A program made the translations under genes and the position numbers. 64,000 bases of DNA from Marivirga sericea. GTDB taxonomy: Bacteria; Bacteroidota; Bacteroidia; Cytophagales; Cyclobacteriaceae. The stretch lies in the NCBI RefSeq assembly GCF_900177665.1, contig NZ_FXAW01000009.1, positions 120,815 to 184,814 on the forward strand, in the 5' to 3' direction. The notes under the pieces are model-generated. The model was not told where the DNA came from. It saw only the letters and a list, made by a program, of their open reading frames with translations, and did no database searches. This document shows, in pieces, positions 18,385-28,156 of the stretch (the stretch's first letter is position 1; each line of letters begins with the position of its first letter).

Positions 18385-18534
18385 GGCTTTTGTATTTATT
18401 GGTTCTGATTACTAAACACATTTCTGAATTAAAATGGGTCATATTTCAAATCCGTAGCTTTCGATTATCAAAAAAATTCTTTGATCATAAGGCTGTTTCA
18501 ATTAATTTTCACATTGCTATCAACCCCTATTAAC

Positions 18535-20007
18535 ATGAAATGGATTTTAAGACACCAATGGCTCAGTTTCAGAAGATCTCCTTCCTTTGAAAAGGATCTA
18601 GGGATTAAGATTTTCCTTGCGTTGCTTGGCTTTCTTGTGATAATGAACTTGATAGTAGTAAGTGCTAATCTAAATGAAATGATAGCGGCATTAGGTATTG
18701 AAACGGAACCCACTCAATTGGTGAATCAATTCTTACTTTATTATTTCGTAAGTGAATTAGCGATAAGGTATATCATGCAAACTGTACCCGTTTTGGATAT
18801 AGAGCCTTATTTGCATTTGCCTGTAAGAAGGAAGTTAATTACCCGATTTTTAGTTTTCAAATCAATTATCAACCCGTACAACCTCATTGCCCCTGCAATT
18901 TTCATCCCGCTCAGCATCAGCACTTTCATTCCTGCTGTCGGGATACAAAAAGGCTTAATATGGTTAACTTTTACACTTTTAATTTCTCTTTGTCTTCATT
19001 TTTTCAATATCCTTTTAAAGAAAAAGTTGGAGAGCAAGAATATAGTTTGGGTTATTTTTATCTCATTAATCATTGCTAATTACGCTGGAAACCAGTATTT
19101 CAACTTCACATTAATCCCTTTAGGAGATTGGGCAATAGCTATTTATCAAGCTCCCTGGCTTTTAGTAATACCTTTAGCTTTATTGGGGTATTTAATATAT
19201 ACCAGCTTCCAGTTTTTCATCCAAAACTTATATGTAGAAGATTTATTTGATGCAAAAATGATGTCAGGTGAGCAATTTACTAGCAGATTAAGTGGCTGGG
19301 AAAATAAAGGATTAATGAATACGCTTATTGTTCAAGAATTAAAATTGATTCTAAGACACAAAAGGAGTAAGCAGAGTATTATTTTTGCGGGTATATTTCT
19401 GTTTTATCCTTTACTGATACTCAGCATGGGAGAGGAAACTCAATCCAACGTGATGCCTATTTTTGTCAGCATTTTCTTTACAGGGATTTTCATTATCCAA
19501 TACGGACAATTTCTTTGGAGCTGGAATACCAACCAAATGGATTTCTTTCTGACCAAAATAAATCCGTATACCCAATGGGTAGAATCAAGATACCGCTTGT
19601 TAGTGTATTCCGTTTTGATTACATCAGTTCTTTCTCTTCCTTATTTTTATTTCGGTTATGAATTAATGATGATTATGGGTGCCACGGCAATTTATAATGT
19701 AGGAATAAACAGTATGTTGATCATGCGCATGAGTTTGTGGGGACCAAAACCAATTGAATTAGATAAAAGCTCTATGATGAATTACCAGGGAGTAGGAGCT
19801 GCTCAATTTGTAGTCGGTATCCCTTTGATTTTAGGACCAATAGCCGTTTATTCCTTATTTGCAAACATCTGGTATCCACAGATTGGCGTTTTGGCAATAG
19901 CTGTGACAGGATTGATTGGCATAATTTTCAGAAAAACATTTTTCAACGCTATCGCCAAAAAGCTCAAAAAAGATAAATACAAACTCATTCACGATTTAAC
20001 CATTTAG
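18535..20007 (+). CDS. DUF5687 family membrane protein, ABC-2-type permease partner
   Basis: 490 aa from ATG 18535 (MKWILRHQWLSFRRSP); the frame extends to a TTG at 18481 but the ATG start fits the family's usual N-terminus. About 12 hydrophobic segments; N-terminal soluble helix with WxxFxRSPxF. The protein resembles the Bacteroidota DUF5687 family of ABC-2-like permeases. The next gene, 4 bp downstream, is an ATP-binding subunit, so the two form an export or membrane-modification ABC unit. The substrate is unknown. Confidence 0.82.
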   Translation: MKWILRHQWLSFRRSPSFEKDLGIKIFLALLGFLVIMNLIVVSANLNEMIAALGIETEPTQLVNQFLLYYFVSELAIRYIMQTVPVLDIEPYLHLPVRRKLITRFLVFKSIINPYNLIAPAIFIPLSISTFIPAVGIQKGLIWLTFTLLISLCLHFFNILLKKKLESKNIVWVIFISLIIANYAGNQYFNFTLIPLGDWAIAIYQAPWLLVIPLALLGYLIYTSFQFFIQNLYVEDLFDAKMMSGEQFTSRLSGWENKGLMNTLIVQELKLILRHKRSKQSIIFAGIFLFYPLLILSMGEETQSNVMPIFVSIFFTGIFIIQYGQFLWSWNTNQMDFFLTKINPYTQWVESRYRLLVYSVLITSVLSLPYFYFGYELMMIMGATAIYNVGINSMLIMRMSLWGPKPIELDKSSMMNYQGVGAAQFVVGIPLILGPIAVYSLFANIWYPQIGVLAIAVTGLIGIIFRKTFFNAIAKKLKKDKYKLIHDLTI

Positions 20008-20011
20008 CACT

Positions 20012-20719
20012 GTGATTAAACTAAACAACCTTCAAAAAAGCTATAAAAAACTAAGCGTTTTAAATATATCTGAACTAACTATACCTGCCGGACAATCATT
20101 CGGCCTGGTAGGAAACAATGGAGCAGGTAAAACTACTCTTTTACGACTTCTATTGGATTTAATCCGAGCAAGCGAGGGATATGTGGAAATAGATGGACAG
20201 GCCGTTACTGACAGCGAAGAATGGAAGAATTTTACCGGTTCTTTTATAGATGAAAAGTTCTTGATCAGCTATTTAACTCCGGAGGAGTACTTTCAGTTTA
20301 TAGGGAGAATCAGAGGCGTAAGTGATGGAGATGTTGAATCGCATCTAAAATTATTTGAACCGCTATTCAATGACGAGATTTTTGGAAAGAAAAAATACAT
20401 CCGAGATCTTTCGAAAGGAAACAAGAAAAAGCTGGGAGTTGCTGCTGCACTTTTAGGTGACCCAAAGCTAGTGATATTAGACGAACCTTTTGAAAACTTG
20501 GATCCTACTAGCCAAATACGCTTAAAAAAAATAATCCAACAATTTCAAGCTGAGAAATCAGTAACCTTTCTGATTTCCAGCCATGATCTTAACCATGTTA
20601 CCGAAATTTGCGAACGAATCGTGATTTTGGATCAAGGCGAGATTGTAAAGGATATTCCTGTGACAAACCAAACATTGCAAGAATTGACAGATTACTTTGG
20701 GGAGAATGCTGAAGTTTGA
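20012..20719 (+). CDS. ABC transporter ATP-binding protein
   Basis: 235 aa, starting at GTG 20012, four bases after the permease stop. It powers the adjacent DUF5687 permease. Walker A is GNNGAGKTT (~34), the signature motif is the degenerate LSKGNKKKLGVAAAL rather than LSGGQ, Walker B is LVILDEPFENLD, and the H-loop is SSHDLNHV. The LSKG variant is common in ABC-2-type (CcmA/DRA-like) export ATPases. A strong hairpin terminator follows 13 bp after the stop. Confidence 0.92.
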   Translation: MIKLNNLQKSYKKLSVLNISELTIPAGQSFGLVGNNGAGKTTLLRLLLDLIRASEGYVEIDGQAVTDSEEWKNFTGSFIDEKFLISYLTPEEYFQFIGRIRGVSDGDVESHLKLFEPLFNDEIFGKKKYIRDLSKGNKKKLGVAAALLGDPKLVILDEPFENLDPTSQIRLKKIIQQFQAEKSVTFLISSHDLNHVTEICERIVILDQGEIVKDIPVTNQTLQELTDYFGENAEV

Positions 20720-20732
20720 TCTTAACAACAAA

Positions 20733-20760
20733 AAAAGGATGGGGTTGCTCCCATCCTTTT
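20733..20760. terminator. Bidirectional rho-independent terminator
   Basis: AAAAGGATGGG, GTTGCT loop, CCCATCCTTTT: a perfect 11-bp stem flanked by A and T tracts between the ABC ATPase gene (+) and the M14 peptidase gene (-), so it can serve both. Confidence 0.88.
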
Positions 20761-20783
20761 AAAATTTCCTCTAATAAAACATC

Positions 20784-23333
20784 TTACTCCCCTGCTCTGC
20801 CACTAATCGTCTGACCGTAAAAAATGGCATTCATCAACAAACGATTGGTACCATACCAAAAAGCCCTGAAATTAGTATTGTCAGTGAACGAAATGACTTT
20901 ACCTCCTCCTACTCTACTTACCGTAACAGCAGAAGTTCCTTTCAATTTTTCAGCATTTTCTTCTGAAACATAGCCGTTCAATAAGGGAGATGCTGTATAT
21001 CTTAGCGGATTAGCATATTGGTTTTTAGATTTCTCTATGAATAAGGTACTATTCCTGAAAATAGGCATTTTCTCATTTTTCAATCCATATGTAAGCGGAT
21101 GGCTTAAATCCAATTCTACTTCAAAAATAGCACCACCGATTACTTGAGCGCCTCTATTATTGCCCAAATCCTCGTAGGCCTCATATCCAGTGGTGTCTGC
21201 TTTGCTTTCGACAAATTTAACTTTAGTCAGCTTCTGATCTGAAAGCCATTTAGCTGCTGATTTGTAGGCAATAATGGTTCCTCCATTTTGCGCCCAGCTT
21301 TGAATTTTATTTTTTTGACTTCCGATACTTCCATAACCCCAGCCATTTGGCATGATCAAAACATTATATCTACTTAAATCGGCCCTTCCAAAGTCATTAA
21401 CATCAATTTTAGTAATTGGCATTTCATAATGCTGATCTAGCAAGAACCAAATCTCACCCGCATCATACGGACTGATTCCATCTCCAATAATCATGGCTAT
21501 TTTGGGTTGGTTCAATGATTCAAAGGAAGGACTTCCTAAATTTATCCCATTTGTATTCCCTGTCTTTACAGAATAAATAGAGACCGCAGACTCTTCAATT
21601 GCCTCCTCCAAGATCTGATAAACCTGAATCGCTGATTTCTCTTGCTGTTTAACAGGAATTAAAACAGATCCAATTGCCAAAGTAGTACCGTTTTCTAGCA
21701 TGATCTCTTGGGTGTTTACTTTTGTTCTCAAGCCTGCTTTCTGAATTTTATATAATGCCTTAGGGGCATAGAAGTCATGCCACTCCATGATATAGGCATA
21801 TTCGCTTTTCCCACCCTGAATATTTCCGGTAGGTCTCATCGAAACATCAAATCTATCACCTAAAAGTGATGTATTGTAAGTTCTCTTATCAAGGCTTTCA
21901 TAATCCAAGTTAAAGGACATCCCCATGTTAAAGGCAGATACATCGTAAAAAAGACTATCTGTAAAGCTGGTTCGCACATCAAAAATCGCTTTTACCAACC
22001 TACTCTGGTACTGATTCATAGGGATGATATAACTATTGTCGGTTTGATAGCCATTCGTACTTTTAGCTAATTTATGAACCTCAATTTCATGTCTATCCAG
22101 CATTTCAGCAAAACGAAATAATTTCGATTCATCTTGATCTGAAACTACCCAAGCCTGTTCATCAGCTTCGGAAGCCATATTGATCGAGTTTTTATAAAAA
22201 TCCCGTTGGAATCCCAATAACTCCTCTCTCATTTCATAGCCTGCCTGCAAAGTACTCAATGAGGCTGTGAACTGATTTTTAATGGTGAAAGGAAATTCCA
22301 GAATTCCATTCACGCTTTCTTGGGCATGTCCTCTTGAGCTGGCCTGCTCAAATAATATTCCGATGGCACCCTGTACATCTGGGAAAGTAGAGCCTTTACC
22401 ATAATAAAAATCATCAAAACTTTCCTTACTATAATAAAGCGAGCCGATTCTATCTAAAAACTTAGCATGATATTCACCAATTTGCCCTGTTAAATCCTGA
22501 TTTTTCTGAGGTGTAATCGGATGTGTTCTTTCCGGAATTCCGGGTTGGAAAAAGAAGGTACTATTAGTCCCCATTTCGTGATGATCCGTCAAAATATTGG
22601 GTTTCCAAGCATGAAATTGTGCAATTCTATTTTGGGATTCAGCTAATTGAACGGGTAACCAATCTCTGTTCATATCGAACCAGTAATGATTCGTTCTTCC
22701 TCCGGGCCAAACTTCATTAAATTCTCTGTCATTCGGATCAGTAACCAAATTTTCACTTTTATGCATATTTGCCCATGTAGCAAATCGATTAAGCCCATCT
22801 GGATTAAATGATGGATCGAGTAAAACCACCACATTTTTTAATTTGTCTTCAATATCTTTTCCTTGAGCTGCAGCTAAATAATAAGCGGTCAACATCGAAG
22901 CATTGCTTCCACTTGGTTCATTTCCGTGAATGGAAAAACCCATCATTATTACAGAAGGCATTTCAGCAATATTCAAATCAGATGAAGAGTTAGGGTCTGT
23001 CAATTGCTTATGTTCCTGTTGAATTTTTTTAATATTTGAATGATTATCAGGATGAGTGATGGTCAATAGTAATTGTGGCCTATCCTCGTAAGTTTTTCCT
23101 GCTTCGATTATAGTGATTCTATCGGAAACATTGGCTAATGCTTTCATGTAGTACACCAACTTATCGTGCGTCACATGCCATTCTCCCACCTGATGCCCTA
23201 TAATGCTTTCGGGGGTAGGTATGGAGGAGTCGTACTCTACACTATCGGGCATAAAATAAGACAGGTATTTTTGGGCGAAAGAAGAATTCGCTAAAACCAA
23301 ATAGAAAATAATAGTTGCTATATTTTTCATCAT
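20784..23333 (-). CDS. M14 family zinc carboxypeptidase with C-terminal amidotransferase-like region
   Basis: 849 aa with signal peptide (IIFYLVLANSSFAQ). The M14 catalytic domain (~45-370) shows zinc ligands His136 and Glu139 (HGNE), His252 in TDHHEMG, Arg223 in MNRDW for substrate carboxylate binding, and catalytic Glu329 in GILFEQ. The length is much greater than classical carboxypeptidases; the region after ~600 (PKIAMIIGDGISPYDAGEIWFLL, IMPNGWG) looks like a class-I glutamine-amidotransferase-like (Rossmann) fold, seen in this Bacteroidota subgroup. Likely a secreted exopeptidase for peptide nutrition. It starts with two Met codons; either could be used. Single gene with its own terminator. 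Confidence 0.92.
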   Translation of the reverse strand: MMKNIATIIFYLVLANSSFAQKYLSYFMPDSVEYDSSIPTPESIIGHQVGEWHVTHDKLVYYMKALANVSDRITIIEAGKTYEDRPQLLLTITHPDNHSNIKKIQQEHKQLTDPNSSSDLNIAEMPSVIMMGFSIHGNEPSGSNASMLTAYYLAAAQGKDIEDKLKNVVVLLDPSFNPDGLNRFATWANMHKSENLVTDPNDREFNEVWPGGRTNHYWFDMNRDWLPVQLAESQNRIAQFHAWKPNILTDHHEMGTNSTFFFQPGIPERTHPITPQKNQDLTGQIGEYHAKFLDRIGSLYYSKESFDDFYYGKGSTFPDVQGAIGILFEQASSRGHAQESVNGILEFPFTIKNQFTASLSTLQAGYEMREELLGFQRDFYKNSINMASEADEQAWVVSDQDESKLFRFAEMLDRHEIEVHKLAKSTNGYQTDNSYIIPMNQYQSRLVKAIFDVRTSFTDSLFYDVSAFNMGMSFNLDYESLDKRTYNTSLLGDRFDVSMRPTGNIQGGKSEYAYIMEWHDFYAPKALYKIQKAGLRTKVNTQEIMLENGTTLAIGSVLIPVKQQEKSAIQVYQILEEAIEESAVSIYSVKTGNTNGINLGSPSFESLNQPKIAMIIGDGISPYDAGEIWFLLDQHYEMPITKIDVNDFGRADLSRYNVLIMPNGWGYGSIGSQKNKIQSWAQNGGTIIAYKSAAKWLSDQKLTKVKFVESKADTTGYEAYEDLGNNRGAQVIGGAIFEVELDLSHPLTYGLKNEKMPIFRNSTLFIEKSKNQYANPLRYTASPLLNGYVSEENAEKLKGTSAVTVSRVGGGKVISFTDNTNFRAFWYGTNRLLMNAIFYGQTISGRAGE

Positions 23334-23526
23334 AAATAAAGTTTGATTTCAAATTACTTATAATTTCTGAGACAGCCATTTTTAATTGTTTGAGCGGCTA
23401 TTTTCTAGTTTTTATAAATATAAATCTACTGAACCCATGTTTAATGTTAACTTAATGTTAATTTTGAGTAAGTGAATTATAATCAATAATTAACCTTGTA
23501 ATTCGGGTACAGAATTATTAGAGGTT

Positions 23527-23534
23527 TATTTTTG
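23527..23534 (+). promoter_or_regulatory. -7 promoter element for the TonB receptor gene
   Basis: TATTTTTG (TAnnTTTG) lies 32 bp before the ATG at 23567. The upstream 190 bp hold only AT-rich sequence and no -33 TTG at the consensus distance. Confidence 0.45.
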
Positions 23535-23566
23535 CACACATTTTAAAAAAATAAAATTCAGACAAA

Positions 23567-26500
23567 ATGAAAAAAATTTTACAAAGTTTATGTGGAATAG
23601 CGATTCTGTTGGCATTTGCAACAGTATCGGCTTTTGCGCAAGGTGTGACTTCATCAGGCCTTTCTGGTGTGGTAAATGACAATAACGGAGAGGGATTACC
23701 TGGCGCTACTGTCCAGGCTGTGCACACTCCCACAGGAACAACTTACGGTGCCGTAACCAACGTAAGTGGTAGATTTAGAATGCCAAATGTAAGAGTAGGT
23801 GGCCCCTATACGGTAACGGTTACTTTCGTTGGCTTTCAAGAATCTGTAATCGAGAATATCAATCTTTCTTTAGGTCAGACTTTAAACCTCAATATTGAGT
23901 TAAATGAAGAGTCTACTGTATTACAGGAAGTTGTTGTGCGCTCTACAAGAGGCCAAGTGATTGATGGTGATAGAACAGGTGCTTCTACAAATTTGTCTCG
24001 AGAGAAATTAGAGGCAATTCCTACCATTAGCCGTAGTATAAATGATTTCACTACCCTTACTCCGCAATCGAGTGGGACTAGTTTTGGTGGTGCAGACAAT
24101 AGATATAATAACTATACTATTGATGGTAACCTTTACAATAATAACTTTGGTTTAGGAAGTGCGCAATTTGCAGGAGGAAATCCTATTTCACTTGATGCTA
24201 TTGAAGAGGTTCAAGTAAATATTGCCCCTTATGATGTCACTCAAAGTGGTTTTACAGGAGCTAGTGTAAATGCTATTACAAAATCAGGGACAAATGAAGT
24301 TGAAGCATCTGCCTATACTCTTTTTCAAAATCAGAATACGCAGGGTACCACTTTAAATGGTGGACAAGATGTGCCTTTCTCAGAATCTACAAGACAGATT
24401 CATGGTGTAACTTTAGGCTTGCCAATCATAAAAAATAAATTGTTCTTTTTTGGAGCTTTTGAGTTTGAAGATAGGGCCATACCAGGCGATACTCGTAGAG
24501 CCGCAAGACCTGAGGAAGGATTACTACCTGATTTAGAGTTAGGAATTGCCCGAATGACTGCAGACCAGGCTGAATTTGTGCAGCAGCAGATGCAAGAAAT
24601 TTACGGCTATGAAACAGGCGCTTTTGAGAATTACCCTTTCGAAGATGTCGCTACACGATTGAATTTCCGATTAGACTATAATTTGGATCAAAATAATAAA
24701 ATCATGCTCCGGTACAACAGCTTTCAACAAAGAAGAGATGTTGGAATAAACGGCAATAGTATTCGTGGACTTCCTGCAAGTCAAAGATTCAGAAATACTG
24801 CCCGCTTTGGTAATGAGGCGCTTACTTTTAGAAATGGAAATTATGGAAGTGAAGAAAATGTTCAATCAATTGTTGGTGAGTGGTCTTCTTCTATAGGTAG
24901 TAACATGGCTAATAAATTGAACATTGGTTATACTAGCAATGTTAGCCAAAGATTCATCCCTGGTGATCAAAATTTCCCAATGTCAGAGATATTAGAATTT
25001 GATGGTTCTACTCCATTGTATTTTGCCTCTTTGGGTACTGAACTTTTCACTAGAGGAAACTTATTGGACAATAAAACCTTCAACATCACCAACAACTTTA
25101 ATTACTTCATGGGTGATCACACCTTCACAGCAGGTGTTAATTTCGAATACATGACTTTCGACAATGCCTTTAACCCAACTTGGGATTCTTGGTACAGATG
25201 GAATTCATATGATGATTTCGTATCTGCAGTAATTGATCGTGATCTTAGCGTTCGTCCAGCTGGTTTTGCTATTGGTTTTACTTATGATGAAGATAATCCA
25301 TTCACACTTCCTACTGATAGAACTCAATTCGGCCAGGTAGGTCTTTATGTACAAGATGAATACCAAGCTACTGATGATTTGAAATTAACATTAGGAATGC
25401 GTGTTGAAATGCCATTCTACCCTATCGATGCTCCAAGAAATACAAGAGTAGAAGACTTAGGAATTAGTGTTGAAAATCCAAGAAATGCTGGTGAATTTGT
25501 TGAACCTAGAGTAGATCAATTTCCATCAGTTAATCCGATATTTTCTCCTAGATTCGGCTTTAACTGGGATGCATTGGGTGATAAAACTTTGCAAGTACGT
25601 GGTGGAACAGGTCTTTTCGCAGGACGTCCAATCTTTGTTCACTTATCAAACCAAATTAATGGTAATGGTGTAACAAGAGGTTTCATAGGCCTTTTAGAGG
25701 ATGATTGGGGTCAAGATGGAAATCCTGAGTGGGAAGGCTTCCAAGATGATATCAATTATTACCGTCCCAATCCAGCAGAGCAAGAACCTACAGTTTCTAG
25801 TTCATTATCAGTTACTGATCAAGACTTTAGATTACCACAAACTTGGAGAAGTAATTTAGCGGCTGATTACAATTATAACGGATTCATTTTCACTGTAGAA
25901 GGTATTTTCTCTAAGGATTACAATACTCCATTCAGTGCTAATTTGTCAAGTGTACCTACTGGAGAGTCAATTAATATCGCAGGTAATGCATATCCAACTT
26001 ATGATCAAGTAGCACTAGGTGGTGCCATTAATGAGTTGTACTATTTAACTAATATTAATGACCGTACGTATGCTGCTTTAACTTTAGGTGTTGAAAAGAA
26101 CTGGGGCAAAGGTATCTTTACAAGCTTAGCTTATACTAGAAGTCAGAGTAGAGACTTTGGTTTAAGCGGTGGTTCACAAGCTGCCTCTTTATGGCCAGGT
26201 GAAGTGCAAGAAGGAAGAAACAATCCTGAAGAAGGTTTCTCTCGTAACGATCAACCAAATAGAGTAGTAGGTTTGATTACATTTAACACAAAAGGATTAA
26301 ATGAAACGAATAATACCTCTTTCAACTTAATTTACTCTGGCGGAGAGCAAAACAGATTCTCGTATACTTACAGTAGCAACTTAAATGGCGAAGGTTCGGG
26401 AAGTTCTCTAATGTATGTGCCTTCAAACTTTGAAGAAGCGCAGTTAATTGACAGAGTAAGTGGAGGTTCAATTACTCAAACTGCTGAGCAACAGTGGGAT

Positions 26501-26893
26501 ATATTAAACAATTACATAGAGAATGATCCTTACTTAAGCGAAAATAGAGGTTCAGTAACAGAAAGAAATGGTGCTATCTTACCTTGGTTACATAGACTTG
26601 ATTTGTCTATCACTCAAGATATTCACTTAACAAAAGATCCTAGCAAGCATAAATTACAATTTGAGGCTAACGTAGAAAATGTTTTAAATTTAGTTAATGA
26701 CTCATGGGGAGTGAGCAGAGTAGTTGTTCAAAGAAACTTAATGAATTTTGAAGGAACAGATGCAAACGGAAATGCAGAATTCACTATCAATTCAATTCAA
26801 GGGGAGTCTACTTATCCAACCGATGTAACTATCCCTGATTTCGATTTGAGTCAAACATGGAGAGCTCAATTTGGTGTTAGATACATCTTTTAA
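23567..26893 (+). CDS. Oar-like TonB-dependent outer-membrane receptor
   Basis: 1108-aa receptor with signal peptide (to ~26, TVSAFAQG). Residues ~30-118 are a carboxypeptidase-regulatory-like (CarboxypepD_reg) domain: GVVNDNNGEGLPGATVQA. The plug follows (~125-240) with NYTIDGNLYNNN and LDAIEEVQVNIAPYDVTQSGF, a sequence typical of the Oar-like subfamily rather than SusC. The C-terminal ~850 residues form the beta-barrel and end in RAQFGVRYIF, with the usual terminal aromatic. It imports an unknown substrate with TonB energy. It is followed, 29 bp on, by a fasciclin lipoprotein, which probably is a co-transcribed surface partner. Confidence 0.93.
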   Translation: MKKILQSLCGIAILLAFATVSAFAQGVTSSGLSGVVNDNNGEGLPGATVQAVHTPTGTTYGAVTNVSGRFRMPNVRVGGPYTVTVTFVGFQESVIENINLSLGQTLNLNIELNEESTVLQEVVVRSTRGQVIDGDRTGASTNLSREKLEAIPTISRSINDFTTLTPQSSGTSFGGADNRYNNYTIDGNLYNNNFGLGSAQFAGGNPISLDAIEEVQVNIAPYDVTQSGFTGASVNAITKSGTNEVEASAYTLFQNQNTQGTTLNGGQDVPFSESTRQIHGVTLGLPIIKNKLFFFGAFEFEDRAIPGDTRRAARPEEGLLPDLELGIARMTADQAEFVQQQMQEIYGYETGAFENYPFEDVATRLNFRLDYNLDQNNKIMLRYNSFQQRRDVGINGNSIRGLPASQRFRNTARFGNEALTFRNGNYGSEENVQSIVGEWSSSIGSNMANKLNIGYTSNVSQRFIPGDQNFPMSEILEFDGSTPLYFASLGTELFTRGNLLDNKTFNITNNFNYFMGDHTFTAGVNFEYMTFDNAFNPTWDSWYRWNSYDDFVSAVIDRDLSVRPAGFAIGFTYDEDNPFTLPTDRTQFGQVGLYVQDEYQATDDLKLTLGMRVEMPFYPIDAPRNTRVEDLGISVENPRNAGEFVEPRVDQFPSVNPIFSPRFGFNWDALGDKTLQVRGGTGLFAGRPIFVHLSNQINGNGVTRGFIGLLEDDWGQDGNPEWEGFQDDINYYRPNPAEQEPTVSSSLSVTDQDFRLPQTWRSNLAADYNYNGFIFTVEGIFSKDYNTPFSANLSSVPTGESINIAGNAYPTYDQVALGGAINELYYLTNINDRTYAALTLGVEKNWGKGIFTSLAYTRSQSRDFGLSGGSQAASLWPGEVQEGRNNPEEGFSRNDQPNRVVGLITFNTKGLNETNNTSFNLIYSGGEQNRFSYTYSSNLNGEGSGSSLMYVPSNFEEAQLIDRVSGGSITQTAEQQWDILNNYIENDPYLSENRGSVTERNGAILPWLHRLDLSITQDIHLTKDPSKHKLQFEANVENVLNLVNDSWGVSRVVVQRNLMNFEGTDANGNAEFTINSIQGESTYPTDVTIPDFDLSQTWRAQFGVRYIF

Positions 26894-26922
26894 TAGACAT
26901 AAAAAATTAAATAAATAGTCAA

Positions 26923-27999
26923 ATGAAAAATTTATTAAAATATACATCTCTATTATTTGCAGGGTTACTTTTGGTAACTACCTCTTGTATAGATGAAGAT
27001 TATGACGATAGCTCCGATGTAGGTATCTCAGACAAAGACTTGTTGATCAATGTCTTAAATGATGAAAACCAATCAGGTGAATTGAGTAATTTGTTAACAC
27101 TTGTTGAAGCAAATGGCTTAACAGGAGCATTGACAAGTAGAAGAACACAAGATCAGATTACCGTTTTTGCACCGACTAATAATGCATTTGAAATATTAGC
27201 AGCCCAGCTCGGATACGACAGTGTTGAGGATTTACTTGCAGATGATGATGTGGATCTAGTTGAGATTCTTGAAACACATATAGCTGTGGCTAATCTATCT
27301 CTTGACCAAATTGAAAATGGTAATTTCAGATCTATTACAACATTATCTGGAATAAACATTCCTATTGCCAGAAACACTGGTGAAGTTGTTATCAATGCCA
27401 ATGAAGATTTAGAAATTTTAAGATCTAATTCAGAAGGTAACGGTACTGTTCATGTAATCTCAAGAGTTATTTTACCAATCAGATTTAATATTGAGTTTTC
27501 TGCAGATTTCGGTGCTGATTTTGATGCTTGCAATGCTGTAGTGGATAACTGGAACGTAGTAAACGTTGAACTTGAAGGTGGTTCTGGATGGGGATGTACT
27601 GGTTTTGGATTTGAAGGACAAGGAATTCAAGCTAATGGTTTCTCTGACGGTGCTCAAATTGTAGATTCTTGGATTATTTCACCATCTCTTCAGTCGAATG
27701 ATGTAATTCTTAATACGCTAAAATTCAAATATGCTAGTAGATTTGACGGCCCTAGTCCAGAAGTTTGGGTTATTGCTGAAGAGGATTACGATGCTGAGGC
27801 TGCATTTGATATGGAAGCTTGGACTAATTTAGAAGTAAATTTCCCACCTCCAGCTAGCGAAAATAATGTATTTTCGGACCTATCGGTAAGTATACCTTCT
27901 GATTTTAATTCCGGTTCTTACAGATTTGCTTTCAGATATTTATCTGGAGCTGGTGCGACTAGAGTTACTATTGATAATATTCAAGTAGGAGAAGAATAA
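26923..27999 (+). CDS. Fasciclin-domain lipoprotein with choice-of-anchor J-like C-terminus
   Basis: 358 aa. Signal peptide with lipobox TTSC (Cys22) followed by acidic IDEDYDD, suggesting surface exposure. Residues ~38-185 are a fasciclin (FAS1) domain with the H1 box FAPTNNAFEIL and H2 box NGTVHVISRVILP. Residues ~195-358 resemble a choice-of-anchor J / MAM-like beta-sandwich (FGADFDACN, WIISPSL, YASRFDG, RVTIDNIQV). It directly follows the TonB receptor gene and precedes a perfect 20-bp hairpin terminator. It is likely the accessory binding lipoprotein of that receptor. Confidence 0.86.
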   Translation: MKNLLKYTSLLFAGLLLVTTSCIDEDYDDSSDVGISDKDLLINVLNDENQSGELSNLLTLVEANGLTGALTSRRTQDQITVFAPTNNAFEILAAQLGYDSVEDLLADDDVDLVEILETHIAVANLSLDQIENGNFRSITTLSGINIPIARNTGEVVINANEDLEILRSNSEGNGTVHVISRVILPIRFNIEFSADFGADFDACNAVVDNWNVVNVELEGGSGWGCTGFGFEGQGIQANGFSDGAQIVDSWIISPSLQSNDVILNTLKFKYASRFDGPSPEVWVIAEEDYDAEAAFDMEAWTNLEVNFPPPASENNVFSDLSVSIPSDFNSGSYRFAFRYLSGAGATRVTIDNIQVGEE

Positions 28000-28025
28000 G
28001 AAACTCTCACTTAGTAGAATTTTGA

Positions 28026-28069
28026 AAAAATGAAAACCCGAAGTATTTTTACTTCGGGTTTTCATTTTT
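28026..28069. terminator. Strong rho-independent terminator (perfect 20-bp stem)
   Basis: AAAAATGAAAACCCGAAGTA, TTTT loop, TACTTCGGGTTTTCATTTTT. The stem is perfect over 20 bp including A/T tracts. It closes the receptor-fasciclin transcript, so the downstream secreted protein should have its own promoter. Confidence 0.93.
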
Positions 28070-28156
28070 ATGAATCCCTAACCAGATTTACATAACGCCA
28101 ATTATTTATAGAAATACTTTGTTGGTAAGTCGTTTTTTATCGATTAATATAGCTCA

